A stretch of 64,000 nucleotides of DNA from Emticicia aquatica (lineage in GTDB: Bacteria > Bacteroidota > Bacteroidia > Cytophagales > Spirosomataceae), in NCBI RefSeq assembly GCF_923079645.1, contig NZ_CAKLPY010000003.1, forward strand, positions 186,001 to 250,000, given 5' to 3'. How positions within the stretch are numbered: the first letter of the stretch is position 1; each line of letters starts with the position of its first letter. The notes below the pieces were generated by a model. It was not told the DNA's origin. It saw only the letters and a program-made list of their open reading frames with translations, and ran no database searches. The position numbers and the translations under genes are program-made. This document shows positions 41,271-50,082 of the stretch, one piece after another.

Positions 41271-42125
41271 TTACTGGGCTTTACTTTTACTGATTTGATA
41301 GCTAATTGTTAAATAATGCGAAAATCCCAAGGCCGAATGACTACTAACGGCATAGTCAAAAATAAACTGTTTTGACCGTAAACCAAAACCAAAATGGGCA
41401 TTATTTATCTTGGACGTAATGCCAGTTCGACAATAAAAGTTTTTCACAATTTGGTATTCTAAGCCTATTTTGATGAACAACGGAAAATTGAGGTTTTTTT
41501 CAGCTTCAGCAACTATTAATATTTGTTTGGTTGGTGTAAATGCGAAACCCAATCGTAACACAGTTGGGATGTATTGCGAAGCAAATAATTTTGCTCCAGT
41601 GAGGTTATACGCATGAAAGCCGATGTTTAGTTTTGAATTCAATTTTGCCACGATTCCGAATTCGGTTAAGGCAGTTTTTTTAGAAATAAAATGCTCAATT
41701 GCTGCTTGAAAATAGCTAACCTTTATGCCTAGTGAAACTCGGTTGGTATTTTTTGCAAGAGCAATTCCAAACTTTTGTTCGTTATAAAGTTTATCGCCAA
41801 AACGTTCGGAATTAAATCCAAAATTGCAATATTTTCCGTTATAATTGCCTGAAAATGAAAGTGTTTGTAGACCAGAAATGCTATATCGTGCATGATAAGA
41901 CGTACTTACATAATTGTCTTTAAGAAAACCCAAACTTGCAGGGTTATTTGAAACCGAATTTTGGTCAGAAATAGCAACATTAGCATTGGCGATTCCCCAG
42001 CTTCTTGCACCAATTGGAAATGGCTCGCTTGATGCGAAAATTAAATTTGGACGAAAAATGTTGATTGTGAAGCAGAAAACAACATATTTCCACTGAGATG
42101 AATCTATAGGGATTAATTTTAGCAT
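41271..42125 (-). CDS. Outer-membrane beta-barrel protein, PorV/PorQ-like
   Basis: 284 residues with an N-terminal hydrophobic signal, although the first 12 residues are polar. The mature start G-A-R-S-W-G-I-A-N-A-N-V-A-I-S-D and S-N-N-P-A-S-L-G-F-L is the opening of PorV/PorQ and FadL-like Bacteroidota barrels, and alternating beta strands fill the rest, ending in an aromatic-rich strand. Members of this group include type IX secretion parts; this one has no T9SS neighbours and may simply be a small porin or transporter. Confidence 0.75.
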   Translation of the reverse strand: MLKLIPIDSSQWKYVVFCFTINIFRPNLIFASSEPFPIGARSWGIANANVAISDQNSVSNNPASLGFLKDNYVSTSYHARYSISGLQTLSFSGNYNGKYCNFGFNSERFGDKLYNEQKFGIALAKNTNRVSLGIKVSYFQAAIEHFISKKTALTEFGIVAKLNSKLNIGFHAYNLTGAKLFASQYIPTVLRLGFAFTPTKQILIVAEAEKNLNFPLFIKIGLEYQIVKNFYCRTGITSKINNAHFGFGLRSKQFIFDYAVSSHSALGFSHYLTISYQISKSKAQ

Positions 42126-42177
42126 TTGTGTGGGGATTTGGAGTAAAATAGGTGAATTATTATGAAAATGGCAAATA

Positions 42178-42211
42178 AAAAAGGAGAAGGTCGGCTGACC
42201 TTCTCCTTTTT
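42178..42211. terminator. Bidirectional terminator
   Basis: Perfect 15-base arms (42178-42192 and 42197-42211) with a 4-base loop and A/T runs on both sides. On the minus strand it follows the stop of the 419-residue gene. Confidence 0.9.
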
Positions 42212-42231
42212 GCTAAAACTCAAGTTTTATA

Positions 42232-43491
42232 TCAATTAAATCTACGTTTTACAATGTCAATAAATTCTTCGGCTTCTGCACCAGTAATGTCCCATAAATA
42301 GCGTGGAACGTACTTTTTCAGAATTAACTCTTTTGCTTCGCCAAAATCTTTACAAAGTTCGAGTTCTTCGAGGGCGTGCGAAAATGCCTGAATATTACCA
42401 CCAAAAAGGTTATTTGTAAATAAAAAGCGTTGATTCAACGAAATTACTCCAGTAATACCTTCAATTCGTGAATTTTGATGAAAATCCAAAACAGTTTTGC
42501 TCGATTGTGCCTGGTCATTTACAGACTTTTGTTCGCTCGCTAGCTTTTCATTAAGTCTGATATTTTCAGGGTCTTTCGGAGCATTTTTTTCTGCTATTGC
42601 TTCAGAAATTTTAGGAGCAAGTGCTTCAACTTTCTGCTCGTAAACAGGCATTGGCTCTGGTTTTTGTACAACTGGAATTACCTCGACGGGTTTTTCAATC
42701 ACTGGTGTTGGCTCGAAAGTTTTTTCAATTATTGGCGGTGTAACTTCCACGATACGCTCCACAACAGGTTCAACTTTCGGTGGTGGCTGTGGTGCCTCAA
42801 CTCTACGCTGTGGCGTTTGAGCGGGCATTTCAAAATCAAAGAAAGATTTATTTGAATCAGTTGCTTGTTCTTGTGTTTTGGTAGATAATAATTCTTCAGG
42901 AATCGCAACTATTTCGCCAAATTGAGCCAAATAATTATCTGGACTTTCTGCGGCAAGCGGTGTTTCATCAAGCCAAAGCATAGCTTGGTTCGCAAAAACA
43001 AATTCTTGACCATTCAGTTTTTGAGCTATTTTTGGCAAAAAATCTTTATTAATCAAAATATATTTTGTGAGCGGTTTGATATTTTCTTGACTAAATTTAA
43101 AGCTTGGCAAATCTCTCATCAATTCTTTATAAAAGGTTTGCGGTTCGAGAATCAAAACTAGGGTTTCACCCACCGAATCAATAAAAAGTGGCTCAAAATG
43201 CTCTCTTTTTACGGAAATATGTTGAGAAACCGTATTCATAAAAGTTTTTAGAGCCGTTTGAACTTCATTGGCACTAAAATCAAAATATGGACTTCGAAGA
43301 CGTTGCGTATCAGCTTGCCATTTCTCAAATAAAGCTTTGATAGTCAGCATGTTTACTTGTTGGATTGTACTTAAAGAAAGAATTTGCTTCCCCGTAATAC
43401 TACTGTTTACGGCGAAAAAATCATCACATACCTTTGCTGCATACGCCTTACTGTACCTTTCGACAGCGGACAAATTCAATTTGTTCGACAT
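42232..43491 (-). CDS. Hypothetical protein with Pro/Glu/Val-rich linker
   Basis: 419 residues, family not recognised. The N-terminal ~200 residues look like a globular helical domain (L-S-T-I-Q-Q-V-N-M-L-T-I-K-A-L-F-E-K-W), then about 215-300 is a low-complexity P-x-x-E-K-P-V-E-V-type linker, then a short C-terminal domain of about 75 residues (F-L-F-T-N-N-L-F-G-G-N ... P-R-Y-L-W-D-I-T-G-A-E-A). No signal peptide, so cytoplasmic. It is divergent from tdk. A similar two-domain plan with a Pro-rich linker is seen in other Cytophagales proteins of unknown function. Confidence 0.7.
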   Translation of the reverse strand: MSNKLNLSAVERYSKAYAAKVCDDFFAVNSSITGKQILSLSTIQQVNMLTIKALFEKWQADTQRLRSPYFDFSANEVQTALKTFMNTVSQHISVKREHFEPLFIDSVGETLVLILEPQTFYKELMRDLPSFKFSQENIKPLTKYILINKDFLPKIAQKLNGQEFVFANQAMLWLDETPLAAESPDNYLAQFGEIVAIPEELLSTKTQEQATDSNKSFFDFEMPAQTPQRRVEAPQPPPKVEPVVERIVEVTPPIIEKTFEPTPVIEKPVEVIPVVQKPEPMPVYEQKVEALAPKISEAIAEKNAPKDPENIRLNEKLASEQKSVNDQAQSSKTVLDFHQNSRIEGITGVISLNQRFLFTNNLFGGNIQAFSHALEELELCKDFGEAKELILKKYVPRYLWDITGAEAEEFIDIVKRRFN

Positions 43492-43655
43492 TAGTAAATT
43501 CGTTTTTTTTGTATTTTATTAGCGGTTGGCTATTTTTCAGGAATTAGATAGGTAAATTTTAGAAAAATATCTTAAAAAATAAGCCCTAATTACTACTGCA
43601 AAACTAACGCAACTTTGTTGCCAGTTTTTACTAGAACGAAAAAAATAATAAAATA

Positions 43656-44231
43656 ATGTTTATCGAACCAAAAAGAGGAAGGGGACAAGGGCAAAAAACT
43701 GGCTGGATAGAGGTAGTGTGTGGGTCAATGTTTTCGGGAAAAACGGAAGAATTGATTCGTCGGCTTAATCGAGCAAAAATTGCAAAGCAACAAGTAGAAA
43801 TTTTCAAACCTTCGATTGATGTGCGTTACCACGATATTGATATTGTTTCGCATAACCAGACTTCTATTCGTTCTACTCCAGTCAATGCTTCCGATGAAAT
43901 TTTACTAATGACTTCTGATTGTGAAGTAGTAGGTATTGACGAAGCTCAGTTCTTTGACGCAGGAATTGTGGAAGTGGCTAATAAATTGGCTGAAAATGGG
44001 AAAAGAGTCATTATTGCTGGTTTGGATATGGATTCAAAAGGTGTGCCTTTCGGACCAATGCCAGCTTTGATGGCTATTGCCGAGTATGTAACCAAAGTAC
44101 ATGCAATTTGTGTAGTTTGTGGCGATATTGCTCATTATTCATACAGAAAAGTACCAAATGAGCAGCAAGTTATGCTCGGAGAATCCGATACGTATGAAGC
44201 TCGCTGCCGTAAGTGTTTTATTGCAGGATAA
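43656..44231 (+). CDS. tdk: Thymidine kinase
   Basis: 191-residue type II thymidine kinase. P-loop G-S-M-F-S-G-K-T (about 28-35), D-E-A-Q-F-F with the catalytic Glu, and zinc cysteines in C-V-V-C-G and C-R-K-C. It phosphorylates thymidine with ATP in nucleotide salvage. Divergent from the 419-residue gene and followed by a terminator. Confidence 0.96.
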   Translation: MFIEPKRGRGQGQKTGWIEVVCGSMFSGKTEELIRRLNRAKIAKQQVEIFKPSIDVRYHDIDIVSHNQTSIRSTPVNASDEILLMTSDCEVVGIDEAQFFDAGIVEVANKLAENGKRVIIAGLDMDSKGVPFGPMPALMAIAEYVTKVHAICVVCGDIAHYSYRKVPNEQQVMLGESDTYEARCRKCFIAG

Positions 44232-44251
44232 AAGATGATTTATATTGATTA

Positions 44252-44299
44252 AAAAAGGCATCTAGAAGTACAATATTTTGTTCTTTTAGATGCCTTTTT
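44252..44299. terminator. Terminator between tdk and the xylulokinase gene
   Basis: Arms of about 16 bases (44252-44267 and 44281-44297) with one mismatch, loop of 13 bases and T/A runs on both sides; convergent genes flank it. Confidence 0.8.
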
Positions 44300-44318
44300 A
44301 TGAGTGAAACTGTTGGTT

Positions 44319-45797
44319 TTAGGCTTCTAAAATCTTTTTCCACTTCTCATAAACTACTTGATAATCAGCCACTTGTGAAGTGTTTGGCTCGATTACTTTT
44401 AGTTTGGTTAATTTGCTCATTGCTTCTTTTGGAGAATTATAAAATCCTACACCAAAACCTGCTCCGAGTGCAGCTCCTTTCGCTCCGTCTGTGTCGTATA
44501 ATTCAACAGGAGTATTGGTTACATTGACCAAAGCATTGCTGAAAATATCACTCAAAAACATGTTTGCATATCCTGCACGAATTACTTTTGGTTGAACACC
44601 ATTAGCTTGCATGATTTCAAATCCATATTGCAACGAAAATGCAATTCCTTCTTGGGCTGCACGGAAAATATGATTTCTTGAATGAATATTAAAATCAAGA
44701 TTTTGGAACGACGCTCCTAAAATTCGGTTATTGAGCATTCGTTCAGCACCATTTCCAAACGGCATTACCAAAAGTCCATTACTTCCGATTGGAGCTTGAG
44801 TTGCTAATTGATTCATGTCAGCGTAGCTCAAATTTTCACCAAAATTTTCTTTTACCCAACGGTTTAAAATTCCCGTTCCATTGATGCAAAGTAAAATTCC
44901 AATACGAGAATCACCATTTAACTGATGGTTTACATGTGCAAATGAATTGATACGAGATTTAGGGTCGTAAGAAACTTGGTCACTCACCGCATAAACCACA
45001 CCCGAAGTACCAGCTGTAGCCGCAATTTCACCAGGGTTTAAAACATCCAAAGAAAGAGCATTGTTTGGTTGGTCGCCTGCTTTATATGTTACGGGTGTTC
45101 CAGCTTTTATGCCTAAAAGACTAGCAATTTCACTTGTTACTTCGCCATGATTACTAAAAACTGGCTTTATTTCAGGAATTAAATCGTCATCAAAACCATA
45201 ATAATCCATCACATCAACAGAAACTTCATTGGTTTGGAAATCCCAAAAAATACCTTCAGAAAGACCCGAATTTGAAGTCGTTATCGCATCTGTAAGCATC
45301 ATCGCAATGTAATCACCAGGAAGCATGATTTTGTCACATTGCTCATAAATATGCGGTTCGTTAGCTTTTACCCAAGCTAATTTTGAAGCGGTAAAATTAC
45401 CTGGCGAATTGAGTAAATGATTCAAACAAATGTTTTCACCGATGTCAGAAAAAGCTTTTGATCCAATTTCAACGGCACGGCTATCGCACCAAATAATCGA
45501 CGGACGAAGCACTTTTTTGTTTTTATCGACCATCACCAAGCCGTGCATTTGATAGGCGATACCAATCGCACCGATTTCTTTTGGGTCAAATTTACCCGAA
45601 GCATTGACTCTTTTGATGGCTTCGATGGTGTTGTTCCACCACATTTCTGGGTCTTGTTCTGCCCATCCTGCATGTGGAGAAGAAATGCTCGCCTCAATGT
45701 CAGGATACTGAGCCGAAGCGATAAATGTTTGTGTATCAGCATCTACAACCGATGCCTTGATTGAAGAAGTGCCAATGTCTATGCCGAGTAATAACAT
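44319..45797 (-). CDS. xylB: Xylulokinase (FGGY carbohydrate kinase)
   Basis: 492 residues of the FGGY family. N-terminal phosphate loop G-I-D-I-G-T-S-S-I-K (about 5-14), catalytic Asp in P-S-I-I-W-C-D-S-R and the later Y-K-A-G-D-Q-P-N-N-A-L and G-A-A-L-G-A-G blocks are as in xylulokinases. It phosphorylates D-xylulose for the pentose phosphate pathway. No xylose isomerase or transporter is nearby; it stands alone with its own strong promoter. A related FGGY specificity cannot be excluded. Confidence 0.88.
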   Translation of the reverse strand: MLLLGIDIGTSSIKASVVDADTQTFIASAQYPDIEASISSPHAGWAEQDPEMWWNNTIEAIKRVNASGKFDPKEIGAIGIAYQMHGLVMVDKNKKVLRPSIIWCDSRAVEIGSKAFSDIGENICLNHLLNSPGNFTASKLAWVKANEPHIYEQCDKIMLPGDYIAMMLTDAITTSNSGLSEGIFWDFQTNEVSVDVMDYYGFDDDLIPEIKPVFSNHGEVTSEIASLLGIKAGTPVTYKAGDQPNNALSLDVLNPGEIAATAGTSGVVYAVSDQVSYDPKSRINSFAHVNHQLNGDSRIGILLCINGTGILNRWVKENFGENLSYADMNQLATQAPIGSNGLLVMPFGNGAERMLNNRILGASFQNLDFNIHSRNHIFRAAQEGIAFSLQYGFEIMQANGVQPKVIRAGYANMFLSDIFSNALVNVTNTPVELYDTDGAKGAALGAGFGVGFYNSPKEAMSKLTKLKVIEPNTSQVADYQVVYEKWKKILEA

Positions 45798-45816
45798 GAT
45801 TGAGGGTTTTAATTGT

Positions 45817-45847
45817 CAAAGTTACAATTATTTTTTATTGGTGCAAA
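45817..45847 (-). promoter_or_regulatory. Promoter of the xylulokinase gene
   Basis: On the minus strand TTTG (45847-45844), 19 bases, TAACTTTG (45824-45817): an excellent Bacteroidota promoter about 20 bases before the ATG. Confidence 0.8.
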
Positions 45848-45919
45848 GTCGAGCTGAAGCACCGAATTGGTTCTTCCCCACAAAATACCGTAATTTGTAT
45901 TCAATATTAAAATGAACTC

Positions 45920-47476
45920 GTGCAGAATAATTATTATTTTCTTCGTCAGCTTACAAAACAAGTCGAAACCAAGATTTTAGGTTTGAAGTTGATGGAATGT
46001 TTTAGCCAAGAAAAAGACGAATTGGTGTTTGGATTTGCGGCAGCTCGTGGCAAAAATCGCAATTATAAAGAGTTTTACATCAAAGCGGTTATTTTGCCTG
46101 ACTTTTCGGCTTTATATTTTACTGATAAATTTGAGCGTGCCAGACGAAATAGTGTTGATTTATTTGAACAACTAATGGATTTGGAGGTTACTGACGTTCG
46201 TCAATTTCAGAATGAACGCTGTTTTGCTATTGATTTTGAACAGAATTTTTCCATTGTTTTCAAAATGTATGGTACTCGCTCGAATATTATTTTATTTCAC
46301 AATCAAGTTGTAATAGAACTTTTTCATAACAGAATAGTTAGTGATAAAAATCTGATAATCAATCAATTAGACCGAACAATTGACCAGTCTTATGAGCGTT
46401 TTTTGAGCGAAGGAAAAGATTTTCGTAAACTATTCCCAACATTCGGGAAAGTTGTAAATGCTCAACTCAACGTAGGTTCTACCACTTGGGAAGCAACTCA
46501 AAAGATAGTTGAGCAATTAGAAAATCCTCATTATTATTTAGTGAGATGGGAGCATCAATTGCATCTTTCTTTACTGCCTGTTGGCGAAATTATTCAAGAA
46601 TTTGAGCAGCCAATTGAGGCAATGAATGCGTTCTATATTGCCTATAATAAGGTAAATACGCTCGACGATGAAAAAGTTGAGGTGCTGCGAAGATTGACCA
46701 AAGAAAAAAAACAAACAGAGGTTTATTTGCAGAATTCTTATCAACGGATGGAGTCGCTTGATTCGGAGGTGAAGAATGAAGAAATTGGTCATATTTTGAT
46801 GGCAAATTTACACCAAATCGAAGAACGTGCTGAGCGAGTAGAATTGTTTGATTTTTATCGAAATACCACTATTTCAATCAAACTTCGGTCGGACCTTTCA
46901 CCCCAAAAAAATGCCGAAAATTTTTACCGAAAATCGAAAAATGAAAAGATTGAACTAGAAAAAATTGTTGAAAATATCGAAAGTAGAGAACAATTGTTAG
47001 CAATAATCAATGGCCATATCGAAAATATAGAAGCTGCTGAAAATCTTAAAAACTTACGTAGTTATTTGAAAGCCAATGGTTTAGCTCCGAATACAAAACT
47101 AAAAATACAGTCTTATCGAGAGTTATTTAAACGTTTTGAAGTAGAAGGTTTTGAAATTTTGGTCGGAAAAAACTCTAAAAATAACGATTTACTTACACAA
47201 CAATATGCCTATAAAGAAGACCTTTGGTTACACGCCCGTGATGCGACGGGTTCGCATGTGGTGGTGAAATATAAAGCAGGAAAAAAATTTCCAAATGCGG
47301 TGATTGAAGCAGCGGCATCATTAGCAGCTTATTTTTCCAAACGCCGCAACGAAACGCTTGCTCCCGTAATTGTAACACCAAAGAAATTTGTAAGAAAACC
47401 CAAAGGTTTTGCCGATGGACAGGTAATCGTAGAAAAAGAAGAAGTAGTGATGATTGAGCCAAAATTACTATCATAA
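45920..47476 (+). CDS. NFACT-family (RqcH/FbpA-like) ribosome quality-control protein
   Basis: 518 residues. NFACT-N domain at the start (L-K-L-M-E-C-F-S-Q-E-K-D-E-L), a long coiled-coil middle (about 240-370, rich in E/K/L) and NFACT-R at the end (D-L-W-L-H-A-R-D-A-T-G-S-H-V-V-V). RqcH homologues bind peptidyl-tRNA-blocked large subunits and help add alanine tails to stalled chains. The start is unusual: GTG 45920 is the only in-frame start giving the full N-terminus, and the nearby ATG at 45912 is in another frame. Confidence 0.85.
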   Translation: MQNNYYFLRQLTKQVETKILGLKLMECFSQEKDELVFGFAAARGKNRNYKEFYIKAVILPDFSALYFTDKFERARRNSVDLFEQLMDLEVTDVRQFQNERCFAIDFEQNFSIVFKMYGTRSNIILFHNQVVIELFHNRIVSDKNLIINQLDRTIDQSYERFLSEGKDFRKLFPTFGKVVNAQLNVGSTTWEATQKIVEQLENPHYYLVRWEHQLHLSLLPVGEIIQEFEQPIEAMNAFYIAYNKVNTLDDEKVEVLRRLTKEKKQTEVYLQNSYQRMESLDSEVKNEEIGHILMANLHQIEERAERVELFDFYRNTTISIKLRSDLSPQKNAENFYRKSKNEKIELEKIVENIESREQLLAIINGHIENIEAAENLKNLRSYLKANGLAPNTKLKIQSYRELFKRFEVEGFEILVGKNSKNNDLLTQQYAYKEDLWLHARDATGSHVVVKYKAGKKFPNAVIEAAASLAAYFSKRRNETLAPVIVTPKKFVRKPKGFADGQVIVEKEEVVMIEPKLLS

Positions 47477-47582
47477 GTGATGAATGAAACAATAGTAATT
47501 TCGGCGTATCTTTGTATCAATTACGTGTCTTTTTGCTCAAAATCTAATATTATTCCGACCTTTATAAACAAAAATAGTCAAG

Positions 47583-47861
47583 ATGTCAAACAACGATATT
47601 TTAAAAAAATTGAGAGTTGCCTTGCAATTGCGAGATGACCAAATTGTAGAAATTTTAAAATTATCCAATTTTAATGCTTCGAAAGCTGAAATTGGAGCGT
47701 TTTTTAGAGATAAAGAACATCCAAGTTTTAAACCTTGTGGGGACCAAATTCTTAGAAATTTTTTGGATGGACTCATCATTCATTTGCGTGGCCCGAAAGA
47801 AGATAAAAAACCTTCGATAATTAAGAATATTATTTCGCAAGAACCGAAATCTAATAAGTAA
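47583..47861 (+). CDS. DUF1456 (YehS-like) protein
   Basis: 92 residues. Opening N-N-D-I-L-K-K-L-R-V-A-L-Q-L-R-D-D-Q-I and F-L-D-G-L-I-I-H-L-R-G-P-K are the DUF1456/YehS hallmarks. Typical members are about 150 residues with two repeats; this one holds a shorter version. The function is not established. It lies 9 bases upstream of the pseudouridine synthase gene. Confidence 0.85.
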   Translation: MSNNDILKKLRVALQLRDDQIVEILKLSNFNASKAEIGAFFRDKEHPSFKPCGDQILRNFLDGLIIHLRGPKEDKKPSIIKNIISQEPKSNK

Positions 47862-47870
47862 TTTGCAGGC

Positions 47871-48542
47871 ATGACTTTCAGAAATCGCTTGCAATATTTA
47901 TTGGTTGTTAGACTTCAGATTTCTAATAAAGAGGCGTTAAATTTGATTTTTTCGGGAAGTATTTTTGTAAATGGTATTTCGATAAAATCAAATTGTGAAC
48001 TCACCCAAACTGATGAAGTAAGGTATCAAGGAAAGATTTTGCAGGAAGCTAAGAAGTTGATTTATATAGCATTTTACAAGCCTCGTGGCATCGAAACGAC
48101 ACTAAATACTGAAATTTTAGATAATTTAAAAGATATTTTACCTTTTGAATATGACGTTTTTCCAGTAGGACGGCTTGATAAAGAATCGGAAGGTTTATTG
48201 CTGTTGACCAACGATGGAACTGTTTATGACAAGATTCTTCGCAATGAGAATAAAACCGAAAAAGACTATATTGTAAAGGTAGATAAAGAGATTTCGGAAG
48301 TTTTTTTGGAAAATATGTCGAGCGGAATTACGATTATGGGTAAAAAAACACTTCCTAGTAAAATCACTAAAATAGATGATTATTCTTTTAAAATTACGTT
48401 GATTCAAGGACTCAATCGGCAAATTCGGCGAATGTGTTACAAACTCAATTATGAAGTTTTGAGCCTCAAACGTATCCGCATTGGAAATGTAAAACTAGGC
48501 GATTTGAAATCGGGAGAATATGAGGTTTTAACAAAGTTTTGA
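47871..48542 (+). CDS. RsuA/RluF-family pseudouridine synthase
   Basis: 223 residues. An S4-like N-terminal region (R-L-Q-Y-L-L-V-V-R-L-Q-I-S-N-K-E-A-L) is followed by the catalytic V-G-R-L-D-K-E-S-E-G-L-L-L-L-T-N-D-G with the active-site Asp, and G-L-N-R-Q-I-R-R-M-C near the end, the RluE/F-RsuA signature. It modifies rRNA. The second such enzyme in the window, without the repeat-rich tail of the first. Co-transcribed with the DUF1456 gene. Confidence 0.92.
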   Translation: MTFRNRLQYLLVVRLQISNKEALNLIFSGSIFVNGISIKSNCELTQTDEVRYQGKILQEAKKLIYIAFYKPRGIETTLNTEILDNLKDILPFEYDVFPVGRLDKESEGLLLLTNDGTVYDKILRNENKTEKDYIVKVDKEISEVFLENMSSGITIMGKKTLPSKITKIDDYSFKITLIQGLNRQIRRMCYKLNYEVLSLKRIRIGNVKLGDLKSGEYEVLTKF

Positions 48543-48545
48543 TTA

Positions 48546-48574
48546 CTATCAGCAGAAATCCATTCTGCTGATAG
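48546..48574. terminator. Hairpin terminator between convergent genes
   Basis: Perfect 12-base arms (48546-48557 and 48563-48574) with a 5-base loop between the pseudouridine synthase and helicase stops. The T-run is weak on the plus strand. Confidence 0.75.
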
Positions 48575-48584
48575 CGTAAGATTT

Positions 48585-49928
48585 TTAATTTCTTCCTTTG
48601 GGTTTGTTTCCAACTTTTTTTATTGGTCGTCCATACTTTAACATCTTTTCTTCTTTGATATTTCTACGGACATTCACTTTTTGATTTTTTTCTAGTTTTT
48701 CGTGAAAAGCTGGTCCAACTGCCTCTTTTTTCGGTACTTTCACCAAGATATTCTTCATTTTCACCTGTGGCATTTCGGCTTCGGTGAGTTTTTCTGAAAT
48801 CGTAAGGTTTTCGGGTAAATCCAACACAGGAATAGTATATTTCATCAATTCCTCAATATTTGCTAGGTTTTCTTTCTCTTTTTCGGTGACAAAAGTGATT
48901 GAAACACCTTTTTTATCAACTCTACCCGTTCGACCAATACGATGTACGTAGTTTTCGGGAATTTCGGGAACATCAAAATTGATAACGTGTGAAACTTCAA
49001 TAATATCAATTCCACGTGCAATAATATCGGTTGCAATCAACATCTTGCAAGTGCCAGCTTGAAATTGTCGAACGGTATTGAAACGATTATTTTGTGCCTT
49101 ATTTGAGTGAATAACGCCTACTTTTTCGCCATATTTTTTGGCTAATTGGTCATAAAGTTGGTCAGCTAATTCTTTGGTTGCAGCAAAAATCAGAACTTTA
49201 CTCATGCTTTCATCTTCAATAAGAAGCAGCTCGAGCAAATTTACTTTCGTATAAAAATTCGGAACATTGTAAAGCGTTTGCGAAATATTATCTAAAGGCG
49301 AACCAGCTGGGGCGGCTTCAATCCTGACTGGCTCGTTGAAGTAAGTTTGAATCAATTGTTCAACTTCATCAGTAATCGTAGCCGAAAAGAGTAAATTTTG
49401 TCTTTTTGTAGGCAGTAAGTCGAGAATGTTTTTGAGTTGAACCCTAAAACCCAAATTTAACATTTCATCAACTTCATCAATAACTAGGCGTTTGAGGGCT
49501 TTTGTTTTAATAAAACCGCTTGTAAGCAAGTCGATCAGTCGCCCAGGAGTAGCTACTAACACATCTACGCCATTTGAAATTTCAAGAATTTGTGGCTTGA
49601 TATTTACACCGCCATAGACCCCAACCGTAACCACACTCATGTAAGTAGTGAGTTTTTGGATAGATTCCACTACCTGTACAACCAGCTCACGCGTGGGAAC
49701 GATGATTAATATCTGCGGATTTTTTTCTTTTGAAAATTGGTATTGTCGCAAACTTGGCAGCAAATAAGCAAAGGTTTTTCCTGTACCCGTTTGAGCGATT
49801 CCACATACATCTTTGCCCGACATTACTACCGAAAAAACTTTTTGCTGAATGGTAGTTGGAGTCGTATAACCCAAATATTCGAGGGCGTTGAGGAGCGGTT
49901 TATTGAGATTTAATTCGTCGAAAGTCAT
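48585..49928 (-). CDS. DEAD-box family RNA helicase
   Basis: 447 residues. Motif I A-Q-T-G-T-G-K-T (about 42-49), Ia P-T-R-E-L, motif II reads D-E-V-D rather than DEAD, motif III S-A-T, motif VI H-R-I-G-R-T-G-R. The Q-motif F and Q (P-T-T-I-Q-Q) is present. The last ~75 residues are basic and disordered, typical of Bacteroidota RhlE-like helicases. It remodels RNA, probably in ribosome assembly or mRNA decay. Confidence 0.93.
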   Translation of the reverse strand: MTFDELNLNKPLLNALEYLGYTTPTTIQQKVFSVVMSGKDVCGIAQTGTGKTFAYLLPSLRQYQFSKEKNPQILIIVPTRELVVQVVESIQKLTTYMSVVTVGVYGGVNIKPQILEISNGVDVLVATPGRLIDLLTSGFIKTKALKRLVIDEVDEMLNLGFRVQLKNILDLLPTKRQNLLFSATITDEVEQLIQTYFNEPVRIEAAPAGSPLDNISQTLYNVPNFYTKVNLLELLLIEDESMSKVLIFAATKELADQLYDQLAKKYGEKVGVIHSNKAQNNRFNTVRQFQAGTCKMLIATDIIARGIDIIEVSHVINFDVPEIPENYVHRIGRTGRVDKKGVSITFVTEKEKENLANIEELMKYTIPVLDLPENLTISEKLTEAEMPQVKMKNILVKVPKKEAVGPAFHEKLEKNQKVNVRRNIKEEKMLKYGRPIKKVGNKPKGRN

Positions 49929-50015
49929 AATTTTATTAGTCGAAATTTGACGGTATTACTACTTTTTATCAATGAGTAATAACAAAAATTCCTTATTTAT
50001 GCTAAAAATAGCCTA

Positions 50016-50023
50016 CAAAGGTA
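50016..50023 (-). promoter_or_regulatory. -7 element of the helicase gene
   Basis: On the minus strand TACCTTTG, about 88 bases before the helicase ATG. The -33 position reads TTTA, one mismatch, at about 15 bases, so spacing is short. Confidence 0.4.
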
Positions 50024-50082
50024 ATGCTATTTTGGCAGTAAATAAGGAATATGTTAATGATAGCTACTTTTATATGCTTGAA

